Shown here in pieces: positions 9,151 to 16,424 of a stretch of DNA of 64,000 bases. Under the pieces are notes generated by a model. It did not search any database. It saw only the letters and a list, made by a program, of their open reading frames with translations, and was not told the origin of the DNA. Source of the stretch: Chitinophagaceae bacterium (lineage in GTDB: Bacteria > Bacteroidota > Bacteroidia > Chitinophagales > Chitinophagaceae). Every line of letters begins with the position of its first letter. Position 1 is the first letter of the stretch. A program made the translations under genes and the position numbers. The stretch lies in NCBI GenBank assembly GCA_016786845.1, contig JAEUVB010000023.1:62001-126000 (forward strand). The letters run 5' to 3'.

Positions 9151-9648
9151 CTAAAGTTTGAAAGAGTAAACCCCGTTATTCGTTCTGGCGGGTCTTTGAA
9201 GAATGCCTACATGACCGAGCATTTCTTTTTTAGGTCCTCTTTGATAAAAGGTGAGCAAATAGCGGCCGGACCGCGGACAGATAAATGCAAACTGTGTCCA
9301 AAATTCGTTGGTCACTTCCGGACGAAATTTATCCGTGATAAAATCACCCACCCCTTCTAATCCTAATTTCATTTCAAATTTTGTTGCTTCAGGATCTCCA
9401 ACCACAACAAACTGATACCAATTTCCTTCTTTCAATTCCACAAAGATTGGAAATTCTGTACTGCGTTCCATGTCTAAATTCCCACCCTTATAGGTGACGA
9501 ATCCATCTGTTTTATATTTTGTATACAATTCGGATACCTTGCCTTGAAATTCCTTTTCGGAAGATCGAATAGCATACCGTACCTGGGCTTGAGTTGACAA
9601 AGTATAGCTGGAAATGAATATAAGTGTAAGGATAATATTTCTCAGCAT
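9151..9648 (-). CDS. Secreted protein of unknown function
   Basis: A 165-residue protein starting MLRNIILTLIFISS, with a signal peptide ending near STQAQ. Eleven additional in-frame codons upstream would place a charged stretch ahead of the signal, so the inner ATG is preferred. The mature part looks like a single beta-rich domain (FPIFVELKEGNWYQFVVVGD...FAFICPRSGRYLLTFYQRG), in which a short loop would bind or shield something. It has no motif I can name. It stands alone between an OmpA-type gene and a lipoprotein operon, all on the minus strand, with its own terminator. Periplasmic or outer-membrane-associated location is inferred. Confidence 0.7.
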   Translation of the reverse strand: MLRNIILTLIFISSYTLSTQAQVRYAIRSSEKEFQGKVSELYTKYKTDGFVTYKGGNLDMERSTEFPIFVELKEGNWYQFVVVGDPEATKFEMKLGLEGVGDFITDKFRPEVTNEFWTQFAFICPRSGRYLLTFYQRGPKKEMLGHVGILQRPARTNNGVYSFKL

Positions 9649-9747
9649 GGTGTAGTGTTTAGTGTTTTGATACCTATCCAACTACATCCAAATGCCGTGC
9701 CAAATAATTCATATTCAACACTTTAATATATGTTACCCGCTGAAAGC

Positions 9748-11094
9748 CTATTTTTTGAGTATGAATTCGGTTCGTCTGTTCATGGCCCGACCTTCAGGGG
9801 TATCGTTTGACGAAATTGGCTTCATTTCGCCAAAACCGACACTACTGACCCTGGATTCAGCAATACCTTTTTTAATCAAATAATTCATACAGGCATCGGC
9901 ACGCTGCTGTGAAAGTTGCAAATTGAGTTCCGGACTACCGTTTTCATCAGTATGCCCCTCAATTTCTACAAGATATAGGGTATCCTGCTTAAGGATCTCG
10001 ATAATGCGATCGAGATGAAAATACGAACTATCACTCAACTCAGCGGAAGCTGTTTCGAATTGAACTTTCAAGGCCGACTGATCGATTTGCTCCATCTCCT
10101 TAAGGCTGATATCGGGGCATCCGTTATTCTTCGGCGCATATTCATTGGGGCATTCATCCACTTCATCATTAAATCCGTCCTGATCGCGGTCAGGAATAGG
10201 ACAACCATGATAACGGACCAGCCCGGCTATATCAATGCAACTATCCCGCCAATCAAAAACCCCGTCCATATCTCTATCCGGGCAGCCCCTGGCGGCAATA
10301 GATCCCTTTTTATCCGGACATTCATCTTCTCCGTCCTTGATTCCGTCACCATCTGAATCAGGGCACCCTTGCATGTTTTTTCTACCCGGCTTATCCGGGC
10401 AAGCGTCATCTTTATCCAATATACCGTCATTGTCGGTATCACCTAAAACTAAATCGGGCATATGTGCCTTAGTGATTTTAGTTCGAAGCCCCCACGCGTA
10501 AACCAAACCGCCGGCATAACTCAAATGTGGTTGATTGTTTGCACTGACAGGCATTCTGTAATTGGCCGAAAGTTGGATGTAAATGCCCTGCTGAATTTTA
10601 ATAAAAGCCCCTAAACCTGAAGGCAGATCGACTCCGTTGGCACCTTGCCGGCTACTCGCAGACAGACCTGCTTCTACAAACGGCGAAACGATATAACGTT
10701 CCCTGGGTAATAGTTGTAAGCACAATTTAATATCTGCAGCGATATATGGATATTGCTGATGATTGAGCAGCAAACCCTGTTTGGTTCGGATATATACACT
10801 GTCCTTGGCCGAAGCGGGGTAATACAGATTACCAATAATCAGATGCCCCCCTATAAATAATGAATGCCACAAACGATGTCTGTAACTGGCTTGAATAGCG
10901 GGATCCCACATGGATGCGCGGACGTAATCCTTTGATCCCGGTTTTTTGATCTTCTTTCCGAGGAGGTAAGTCCCGGTTTGAGGACCGTAAAAATCGAAGC
11001 CCGTTACGCATAAACCAATTTCCTGCTTGATGTCCTGCGCATGGGACAACGAGCAACTAAGCAATACAATGGATACCAGGATTAAGATTCTCAA
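9748..11094 (-). CDS. OmpA family protein with thrombospondin type 3 repeats
   Basis: A 448-residue outer-membrane protein. The signal peptide (ILILVSIVLLSCSLSHAQ) starts at a TTG codon; no ATG is available before the signal, and a TACCTTTG box sits 7 bases upstream. Residues 20-210 look like a beta-barrel. Residues 215-330 hold thrombospondin type 3-like calcium-binding repeats (DTDNDGILDKDDACPDKPG, DSDGDGIKDGEDECPDKKG and others). Residues 340-448 are the OmpA peptidoglycan-binding domain (VEIEGHTDENG...LSQQRADACMNYL...RRTEFILKK). It probably anchors the outer membrane to peptidoglycan. Such three-part proteins are common in Bacteroidota. Confidence 0.93.
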   Translation of the reverse strand: MRILILVSIVLLSCSLSHAQDIKQEIGLCVTGFDFYGPQTGTYLLGKKIKKPGSKDYVRASMWDPAIQASYRHRLWHSLFIGGHLIIGNLYYPASAKDSVYIRTKQGLLLNHQQYPYIAADIKLCLQLLPRERYIVSPFVEAGLSASSRQGANGVDLPSGLGAFIKIQQGIYIQLSANYRMPVSANNQPHLSYAGGLVYAWGLRTKITKAHMPDLVLGDTDNDGILDKDDACPDKPGRKNMQGCPDSDGDGIKDGEDECPDKKGSIAARGCPDRDMDGVFDWRDSCIDIAGLVRYHGCPIPDRDQDGFNDEVDECPNEYAPKNNGCPDISLKEMEQIDQSALKVQFETASAELSDSSYFHLDRIIEILKQDTLYLVEIEGHTDENGSPELNLQLSQQRADACMNYLIKKGIAESRVSSVGFGEMKPISSNDTPEGRAMNRRTEFILKK

Positions 11095-11101
11095 AGCCTT
11101 G

Positions 11102-11109
11102 CAAAGGTA
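11102..11109 (-). promoter_or_regulatory. -7 box adjoining the OmpA gene start
   Basis: TACCTTTG on the minus strand, 7 bases before the TTG start codon at 11094. A transcript starting the usual few bases after the box would carry essentially no leader. Confidence 0.6.
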
Positions 11110-11273
11110 ATCGGATGAGCATATAAATAAAAGCCTTTCGGTGCCGAATTCAAAGGGTCCTTTTGGTCAATTTTGACGGGCTCATTCTTTCATATGGAAG
11201 TATAAATCAACCATTGGGTTTAAAGTTATTCACAATGTTAATTTATCCTTACCTATTAAGTCATGCGCTTGAT

Positions 11274-11281
11274 TACCTTTG
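11274..11281 (+). promoter_or_regulatory. -7 box of prs
   Basis: TACCTTTG, 23 bases before the ATG at 11305. It lies downstream of an earlier in-frame ATG (11263), which decides the start in favour of 11305. Confidence 0.65.
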
Positions 11282-11304
11282 CCACCGTCACAAAATCCTT
11301 CTGC

Positions 11305-12276
11305 ATGTTACCTCAAGTAAAAATATTTTCAGGAAATTCCACCCTTCATTTAGCCGATAAAATTGCCCAATCCTATGGTCAGGCTTTAGGAAAAGCGACC
11401 ATTCAAAAATTTAGTGATGGCGAATTTCAACCGGTTTTTAATGAAAGCATTCGCGGTGATTTTGTTTTCCTGATTCAGAGCACCTATGCTCCCAGCGATA
11501 ACATCATGGAATTGCTGATGATGATTGACGCAGCCCGAAGAGCTTCGGCCGGATATATCACCGCTGTGATCCCCTATTTCGGTTATGCCCGCCAAGATCG
11601 TAAAGATAAACCCAGGGTGAGTATCGCCTCAAAATTGGTCGCCAATCTGCTGACCACCGCAGGAGCCAACCGCATCATGACGATGGATTTACACGCCCCT
11701 CAGATTCAAGGGTTCTTCGATATCCCGGTAGATCATCTGGACAGTTCAGCCATCTTTATTCCTTATATCGAAAACCTGAAGATCAGCAATTTAACCTTCG
11801 CATCTCCGGATGTGGGCAGTACCAATCGCGTGCGTGAAGTAGCCAGCTATTTCGGTGCCGATATGGTGATCTGTGACAAGCAACGCAAACGTGCCAATGA
11901 AGTGGCCTCCATGACCGTCATTGGTGATGTACGCGATAAAGACCTTGTACTGATTGACGATATTTGCGATACCGCCGGCACTTTAACCAAAAGCGCTGCG
12001 ATGTTGATGGATAAAGGTGCTAAAAGCGTAAGAGCATTCTGTACCCACCCGGTACTGAGCGGAAAAGCATATGAGAATATTGAGAATTCTGTACTCAGCG
12101 AATTGGTGGTTTGTGACACCATCCCATTGAAACAAAATTCACCCAAAATCAAAGTACTGAGCACCGCCGATTTGTTCTCTATTGCCATTCGCAATGTACA
12201 CGAAAGCAAATCGATCAGCTCCCTTTTCATCCATAGTCAATTAAAAGAAAAATTGAAAGCCGAAGCCGGTATGTAA
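11305..12276 (+). CDS. prs: Ribose-phosphate pyrophosphokinase (PRPP synthetase)
   Basis: Makes PRPP from ribose 5-phosphate and ATP for purine, pyrimidine, histidine and NAD synthesis. 323 residues, normal length. The start MLPQVKIFSGNST aligns with the usual N-terminus. The family signatures are the ATP-site region FGYARQDRKDKPR, the DLHAPQIQGFFDIPVDH segment, and the PRPP loop LVLIDDICDTAGTL near residue 225. A hydrophilic stretch (CDKQRKRANE) corresponds to the flexible catalytic loop. It is cytoplasmic and hexameric in relatives. The next gene, yebC, has its own promoter box. Confidence 0.97.
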   Translation: MLPQVKIFSGNSTLHLADKIAQSYGQALGKATIQKFSDGEFQPVFNESIRGDFVFLIQSTYAPSDNIMELLMMIDAARRASAGYITAVIPYFGYARQDRKDKPRVSIASKLVANLLTTAGANRIMTMDLHAPQIQGFFDIPVDHLDSSAIFIPYIENLKISNLTFASPDVGSTNRVREVASYFGADMVICDKQRKRANEVASMTVIGDVRDKDLVLIDDICDTAGTLTKSAAMLMDKGAKSVRAFCTHPVLSGKAYENIENSVLSELVVCDTIPLKQNSPKIKVLSTADLFSIAIRNVHESKSISSLFIHSQLKEKLKAEAGM

Positions 12277-12339
12277 TAAATACTTAAAACTCGGCAGATT
12301 TTCTTAGGACTTAATACAAACTACTTAGTACTTTTTCAA

Positions 12340-12347
12340 TACTTTTG
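12340..12347 (+). promoter_or_regulatory. -7 box of the yebC gene
   Basis: TACTTTTG, 22 bases before the ATG at 12370. Confidence 0.6.
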
Positions 12348-12369
12348 CCAAGCCTAAAAATAAACGTTT

Positions 12370-13080
12370 ATGGGAAGAATATTTGAAGTAAGAAAATCAG
12401 CGATGTTTGCCCGCTGGGATAAAATGGCCAAAAACTTTACACGTATTGGCAAAGAAATTGCCATTGCGGTAAAAGCCGGAGGACCTGACCCTGATAATAA
12501 TTCCGCCCTGCGCCGATGCTTCCAAAATGCCAAGGCCGTCAATATGCCTAAAGATCGTGTTGAAGCGGCTATCAAGCGCGCCATGGGTAAGGAAATGGTG
12601 AATTACGACGAACTGGTGTATGAAGGTTATGCACCTCATGGTGTAGCCGTCATGGTAGAATCAGCAACCGATAATGGAACACGTACCGTGGCCAACTTAA
12701 GAGCCATTTTCAATAAAGGCGGTGGCGCCATGGGTAATTCCGGATCGGTCGGATTTATGTTTAACCGTATGGGTGAATTCAAACTTCCCAGTGAAAATAT
12801 CAATATCGAAGAAATGGAATTTGAAGCGATTGACTACGGATTAGAAGAAATTGGTGAAGATTCAGAAGGTCATATTATTATTCGCACCGGATTCAATGAC
12901 TTTGGTAAAATGAGTGATTTTTTGGAAAGCAAAGGCATCATACCCATTCAAGCAGAATTAACCCGTATACCCACCACAACCGTAGAACTCAACGAAGAGC
13001 AATCCAAGGATGTTCTGGAACTTGTAGATAAACTCGAGCAAGACGAGGATGTACAGAAAGTATATCATAATTTAAAGTAA
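12370..13080 (+). CDS. YebC/PmpR family protein
   Basis: 236 residues, the usual size for this family. The N-terminal helical domain starts [21 protein letters not shown], the common Bacteroidota variant of the MAGHSKW...KAKKD beginning. Family hallmarks follow: [70 protein letters not shown]. The family is annotated as transcriptional regulators. Some members have been shown to help translation through difficult sequences such as proline runs (TACO1/YebC), so regulation versus translation is open here. It sits alone, upstream of a repeat-rich spacer. Confidence 0.95.
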   Translation: MGRIFEVRKSAMFARWDKMAKNFTRIGKEIAIAVKAGGPDPDNNSALRRCFQNAKAVNMPKDRVEAAIKRAMGKEMVNYDELVYEGYAPHGVAVMVESATDNGTRTVANLRAIFNKGGGAMGNSGSVGFMFNRMGEFKLPSENINIEEMEFEAIDYGLEEIGEDSEGHIIIRTGFNDFGKMSDFLESKGIIPIQAELTRIPTTTVELNEEQSKDVLELVDKLEQDEDVQKVYHNLK

Positions 13081-13153
13081 GATTTCCTACTTAGATTGGG
13101 GCCCGGAACCTGTATTTCTAATATTAATTTGCAGTGTGAAATTTAGGTATATT

Positions 13154-13205
13154 TTTATGCCCCCGAGTAGCCACTTGTAAGCCCGTTAATCACGTGCGGG
13201 GACCC
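13154..13205 (+). repeat. 52-bp element, copy A (conserved ends, variable middle)
   Basis: The first 16 bases (TTTATGCCCCCGAGTA) and last 9 bases (CGGGGACCC) are identical to a minus-strand copy at 59323-59374. The middle 27 bases have the same length but differ almost everywhere. CCCCG and CGGGG at the ends can pair. A TCCGGA palindrome follows on the right. Confidence 0.6.
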
Positions 13206-13253
13206 TCCGGAGCGGCGTTCATACATTCACTTTTATAGGCCTTTCACCCCTAT

Positions 13254-13272
13254 CCCTTTCCCTTTCCCTTTC
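13254..13272. repeat. CCCTTT microsatellite
   Basis: Three perfect 6-base units inside a longer pyrimidine tract (about 13240-13282), just before the 21-base minisatellite. Confidence 0.8.
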
Positions 13273-13333
13273 TTTTTCTTCACCCGGCCCGTATTTATTT
13301 AGCATAGAAACGTATATGTATCTTTTCGGCCCT

Positions 13334-13480
13334 AACATATTTTGTTTCGGACCGAACATATTTTGCTTCGGAGCGTATATATTTTGCTTCGGCCAGACCA
13401 TATTTTACTTAGGCCAGACCATATTTTGCTTCGGCCTGCATATATTTTGCTTCGGCCTGCATATATTTTGCTTCGATCAT
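13334..13480. repeat. 21-bp tandem minisatellite, seven units
   Basis: Seven contiguous 21-base units, core CATATTTTGCTTCGG, start at 13334, 13355, 13376, 13397, 13418, 13439 and 13460; a degenerate unit may precede them. Because 21 is a multiple of three, the array stays open on both strands, spelling a GxxIFCF heptad on plus and a PKQNxxx heptad on minus. Neither reading has a convincing start or flanking domain, so I do not call a gene. The rest of the spacer 13081-13650 holds the 52-bp element and a pyrimidine tract. Confidence 0.9.
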
Positions 13481-13650
13481 TGCACCCCTCTAAATTTACT
13501 TGACACATTTCAGGGGTAAATAAATAATTGCCAACTCAATTTAAATTACAGGCGTTCAAAATTCAAAGAAGCGTAAAAGCCATTTTCTCCTAACCAATTT
13601 AAAAACATTCCATTATTTTGAGCCTCCAAAAAGCTCCAAATACAAAGCCC

Positions 13651-14094
13651 ATGAATCTTCAACAACATATCGCTCATTATATGTCGACTCAGCCCGAATC
13701 AAAACGAAATGATATGGAGGCTTTGCATAAACTGATTTTAGAATTATCCCCTGAGTGTCAATTGTGGTACTTAGACGGAAAAGACGATAAAGGAAAAATA
13801 GTTTCTAATCCCAATATCGGATATGGCGAATACACCATCCAGTATGCCGATGGCAAAACAAAACCATTTTATCGAATAGGCATGAGCGCAAATACAAGCG
13901 GCATTTCCGTCTATGTCATGGGCATTCAGGACAAAACATATCTGGTTCAAAAGTTTGGAAAGGATCTGGGTAAAGCAACCGTAACAGGCTATTGCATTAA
14001 GTTCAAGTCTTTAAATGACATAGACGTGGATATCTTGAAAGCAGCCATACAGTTTGGCTTTGAATATGATCACCAAATAAACGGCGTAAAATAA
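13651..14094 (+). CDS. DUF1801 domain protein
   Basis: A 147-residue cytoplasmic protein of the DUF1801 (YdhG-like) superfamily. The ATG at 13651 (MNLQQHIAHYMSTQPESKRNDMEALHKLI) matches the family N-terminus; a TTG 11 codons upstream is less likely. Conserved features are the helix DMEALHKLILELSPE and the strand-rich middle YGEYTIQYADGKTKPFYRIGMSA, ending FKSLNDIDVDILKAAI. Function is not established; the family is sometimes compared with iron chaperone frataxin-like folds. Five bases separate it from the following acetyltransferase gene, so the two are probably cotranscribed. Confidence 0.8.
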   Translation: MNLQQHIAHYMSTQPESKRNDMEALHKLILELSPECQLWYLDGKDDKGKIVSNPNIGYGEYTIQYADGKTKPFYRIGMSANTSGISVYVMGIQDKTYLVQKFGKDLGKATVTGYCIKFKSLNDIDVDILKAAIQFGFEYDHQINGVK

Positions 14095-14099
14095 TATTG

Positions 14100-14621
14100 A
14101 TGATATCCATTACCAGGGCCACACCAGAAGATTATAAATCGATTTCCCACATAGGTCTCATTTCTGTGGAAGAAGCCCACAGAGGGAGTTGCCCTCCTCA
14201 AATATTGAATACCTATTTAAAGAATCATTACAATGATTTGACTTTGATTGGAGAATTAAATGACCCGAAAAATCTTTACCACATCCTCTACTATCATGAC
14301 AAACCGGTTGGATTTTCAAAAATCATACTCAATGTTCAACACGCAAACATTTCAAATCCTTATGTAACCAAGTTGGATCGCATCTATTTGCTGAGCGAAT
14401 TTCATCAATTAAAATTAGGTGCCGCTTTATTGAATTATAATATTGAATACAGTCGTGCCAATCATCAACAGGGCATGTGGTTATTTACATGGATAGGAAA
14501 TACCAAAGCCATTCGATTTTATCATCAAGCAGGATTCAAAATCATTGGCAGCCATCAATTTGAAGTAACTAAAGAACATCTTAACGAAAACCATCACATG
14601 TTCATGGATTACTCACTATAG
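14100..14621 (+). CDS. GNAT family N-acetyltransferase
   Basis: 173 residues. The acetyl-CoA-binding region, RIYLLSEFHQLKLGAALLNYNIEY, fits the GNAT motif A pattern (strand, then a Q/RxxGxG/A-type loop, here QLKLGAA). A late strand, GMWLFTWIGNTKAIRFYHQAGFKIIG, is the typical C-terminal GNAT motif. The substrate is unknown; small molecules and protein N-termini are both possible. It starts 5 bases after the DUF1801 stop, with ATG preferred over an adjacent TTG. It is the last gene before the tandem-repeat region. Confidence 0.85.
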   Translation: MISITRATPEDYKSISHIGLISVEEAHRGSCPPQILNTYLKNHYNDLTLIGELNDPKNLYHILYYHDKPVGFSKIILNVQHANISNPYVTKLDRIYLLSEFHQLKLGAALLNYNIEYSRANHQQGMWLFTWIGNTKAIRFYHQAGFKIIGSHQFEVTKEHLNENHHMFMDYSL

Positions 14622-14655
14622 GAGAAAGTGAAAGAGAAACTTAAAGAGAAAGAAT

Positions 14656-14930
14656 CCCTAATCGTTCCTCTCGGGGCAGGAAAAAGCAGCGTGAGAATTC
14701 GGTTTCGAGTTACGCCGGATAATTTAGAATCAAAAAAAAGAGTGAGAATGAGAGTGAGAATGAACCCCGAATCGTTCCTCTCGAGGCAGGAAAATGCAGC
14801 GTGAGAATTCGGTTTCGAGCTACGCCCGATAAGTTAGAATCAAGAAAAGAGTGAGAATGAGTGTGAGAATGAACCCCTAATCGTTCCTCTCGGGGCAGGA
14901 AAAAGCAGCGTGAGAATTCGGTTGTAGAGT
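14656..14930. repeat. About 110-bp direct repeats, two full and one partial copy
   Basis: Units start at 14656, 14766 and 14875 (periods 110 and 109). Each begins CCC(T/G)AATCGTTCCTCTCG, contains GCAGCGTGAGAATTCGG and a CGAG(T/C)TACGCC(C)G segment, and ends in GAGTGAGAATGAG-type purine repeats. The third copy breaks off after GAATTCGG. A short fragment (GAGTGAGAATTCG...CGAGCTACGC) recurs at 14978-15003. No coding potential is seen. This fills the 413-base gap between the GNAT and tRNA genes. Confidence 0.9.
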
Positions 14931-14968
14931 TTAGAGGTGTAGAGTGAGAATGAGAGTGAGAGTGAAGA

Positions 14969-15033
14969 AAAAAATCAGAGTGAGAATTCGATTGCGAGCT
15001 ACGCTCTCACTCTCATTCTCACTCTGATTTTTT
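14969..15033 (-). terminator. 19-bp inverted repeat, likely terminator of the tRNA unit
   Basis: Perfect arms at 14969-14987 and 15015-15033 with a 27-base loop. The left arm begins with six A and the right arm ends with six T, so it can act in both directions. It starts two bases beyond the tRNA-Leu 3' end. It is built from the same GAGTGAGAAT sequence as the neighbouring direct repeats. Confidence 0.7.
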
Positions 15034-15034
15034 G

Positions 15035-15120
15035 TACCCCAGGCGGGACTTGAACCCGCACGGACATTGCTGCCCACAGGATTTTAAGTCCTGCGTGTCT
15101 ACCAATTTCACCACCAGGGT
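15035..15120 (-). tRNA. tRNA-Leu (anticodon UAA)
   Basis: 86 bases. Acceptor arm ACCCTGG/CTGGGGT with discriminator A, D-arm segment AAATTGGTAGAC, anticodon loop CTTAAAA on the stem CAGGA/TCCTG, long class II variable arm, and T-arm GGGTTCAAGTCCC. The CCA is not encoded. It is transcribed after tRNA-Gly, with 48 bases between them. Confidence 0.97.
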
Positions 15121-15140
15121 AGGTAGAATGACTATAACGT

Positions 15141-15168
15141 AAAAATCCATCCTGAACGAATGGATTTT

Positions 15169-15169
<1 letters not shown>
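15141..15169. other. Hairpin between the two tRNAs
   Basis: Perfect 10-bp inverted repeat AAAAATCCAT/ATGGATTTTT with a 9-base loop. On the minus strand it is followed by a T-run like a terminator, yet it lies between tRNA-Gly and tRNA-Leu. Its right edge includes the last A of the encoded CCA of tRNA-Gly. It may partly terminate transcription or guide 3' processing. Confidence 0.75.
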
Positions 15170-15244
<75 letters not shown>

Positions 15245-15291
15245 GGTTGTTGTGTTCTAAAAAAGTAAATGTAAGAGCGTTATCGGGAGTG

Positions 15292-15321
15292 CAAATATAG
15301 ACCGAAAATCTGATTTTCAAA
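15292..15321 (-). promoter_or_regulatory. Promoter of the tRNA-Gly/tRNA-Leu unit
   Basis: On the minus strand, TTTG and TATATTTG are separated by 18 bases, the same arrangement as at 4937-4966. The -7 box lies 47 bases before the tRNA-Gly 5' end. Confidence 0.8.
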
Positions 15322-15342
15322 AAATCTGAAAAACTTTTTCAG

Positions 15343-16317
15343 TTACTGCCCGAGTATCCAAGCAAAGATCAACGGAGCCACAATGGTAGCATCACTTTCT
15401 ACGATGAATTTAGGTGTATGGATATCCAATTTACCCCAAGTAATTTTTTCATTCGGTACGGCTCCACTGTAGGATCCATAGGAGGTTGTTGAGTCAGAAA
15501 TTTGACAGAAGTAACTCCAAAAAGGAACATCATGCCATTCAAGGTCTTGGTACATCATAGGTACAACACAAATTGGAAAATCACCGGCTATTCCTCCGCC
15601 AATTTGAAAGAATCCGACACCTTTACCTGAGGAATTCTGACGATACCAATCGGCCAACCAAACCATATACTCAATACCACTTTTCATGGTACTGGCTTTC
15701 ATTTCATTTTTGATAATATAGGATGCGAAAATATTCCCCATGGTACTGTCTTCCCAACCCGGACAAACTATCGGAATATTCTTTTGGGCGGCAGCCAACA
15801 TCCAACTGTTTTTGGGATCAATTTCATAATATTGTTCGAGTACACCACTGAGCAACATTTTGTACATATACTCATGCGGGAAATAACGCTCACCTTTGTC
15901 ATCCGCATCTTTCCAAAGTTCATGGATATGTTTTTGTAAGCGGCGAAAAGCTTCCTCTTCCGGAATACATGTGTCTGTAACCCGGTTATAATGGTTTTCC
16001 AGTAAATCCCATTCATCCTGAGGGTTCAGATCGCGGTAATTGGGAACTCTTTTATAATGAGAATGAGCCACCAGATTCATGATATCCTCTTCCAAATTCG
16101 CGCCGGTACAGGAAATGATCTGAACCTTATCCTGACGTATCATTTCAGCTAATGAAAGTCCGAGTTCAGCGGTACTCATCGCTCCGGCCAGTGTGATCAT
16201 CATTTTACCACCTTCGAGCAAATGTGTTTCATATCCTTTGGCTGCATCCATTAACGCAGCAGCATTAAAATGTCTGTAATGAAGTTCAATAAATTGCGAA
16301 ACAGGTCCTTTGCTCAT
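15343..16317 (-). CDS. Deoxyhypusine synthase-like aminobutyl-transferase
   Basis: 324 residues of the deoxyhypusine synthase superfamily, which use NAD to move the aminobutyl group of spermidine or related amines. Family features are LAGAMSTAELGLSLAEMI, the nucleotide region ISCTGANLEEDIMNL, FQIGGGIAGDFPICVV, and the active-site segment ITWGKL with the reactive-lysine equivalent near residue 293. Bacteria have no eIF5A, so the acceptor must be something else. Bacterial homologues are implicated in polyamine synthesis, for instance homospermidine-type products. No other polyamine gene is in the window. A TATATTTG box lies 19 bases upstream of the ATG. Confidence 0.88.
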   Translation of the reverse strand: MSKGPVSQFIELHYRHFNAAALMDAAKGYETHLLEGGKMMITLAGAMSTAELGLSLAEMIRQDKVQIISCTGANLEEDIMNLVAHSHYKRVPNYRDLNPQDEWDLLENHYNRVTDTCIPEEEAFRRLQKHIHELWKDADDKGERYFPHEYMYKMLLSGVLEQYYEIDPKNSWMLAAAQKNIPIVCPGWEDSTMGNIFASYIIKNEMKASTMKSGIEYMVWLADWYRQNSSGKGVGFFQIGGGIAGDFPICVVPMMYQDLEWHDVPFWSYFCQISDSTTSYGSYSGAVPNEKITWGKLDIHTPKFIVESDATIVAPLIFAWILGQ

Positions 16318-16336
16318 GGTAATATTATTTAGGCTG

Positions 16337-16344
16337 CAAATATA
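16337..16344 (-). promoter_or_regulatory. -7 box of the deoxyhypusine synthase-like gene
   Basis: TATATTTG on the minus strand, 19 bases before the ATG at 16317; AT-rich leader. Confidence 0.6.
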
Positions 16345-16376
16345 TTGTTTTCATGCTATCATTTAGATGAACAAAT

Positions 16377-16401
16377 AAAAAAAGCGCTGCGAACAGCGCT
16401 T
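16377..16401 (-). terminator. Rho-independent terminator after the PiT gene
   Basis: Stem AAGCGCTG/CAGCGCTT with tetraloop CGAA and an A-run on the plus strand at 16377-16383. It ends the PhoU-like/PiT unit. Confidence 0.9.
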
Positions 16402-16424
16402 AAAGAAATTGATGATTTGAATCT

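Noticed and set aside
13334..13480. CRISPR array
   Set aside because: Units are contiguous with no spacers, and no cas genes are near.
13219..13519. Small genes in the minisatellite on either strand
   Set aside because: Open only because the period is 21 bases; no convincing start, promoter or flanking domain. Kept as a repeat finding.
14656..14930. CRISPR array or transposon ends
   Set aside because: Units of 110 bases touch each other, have no spacers or terminal inverted repeats, and no transposase is near.
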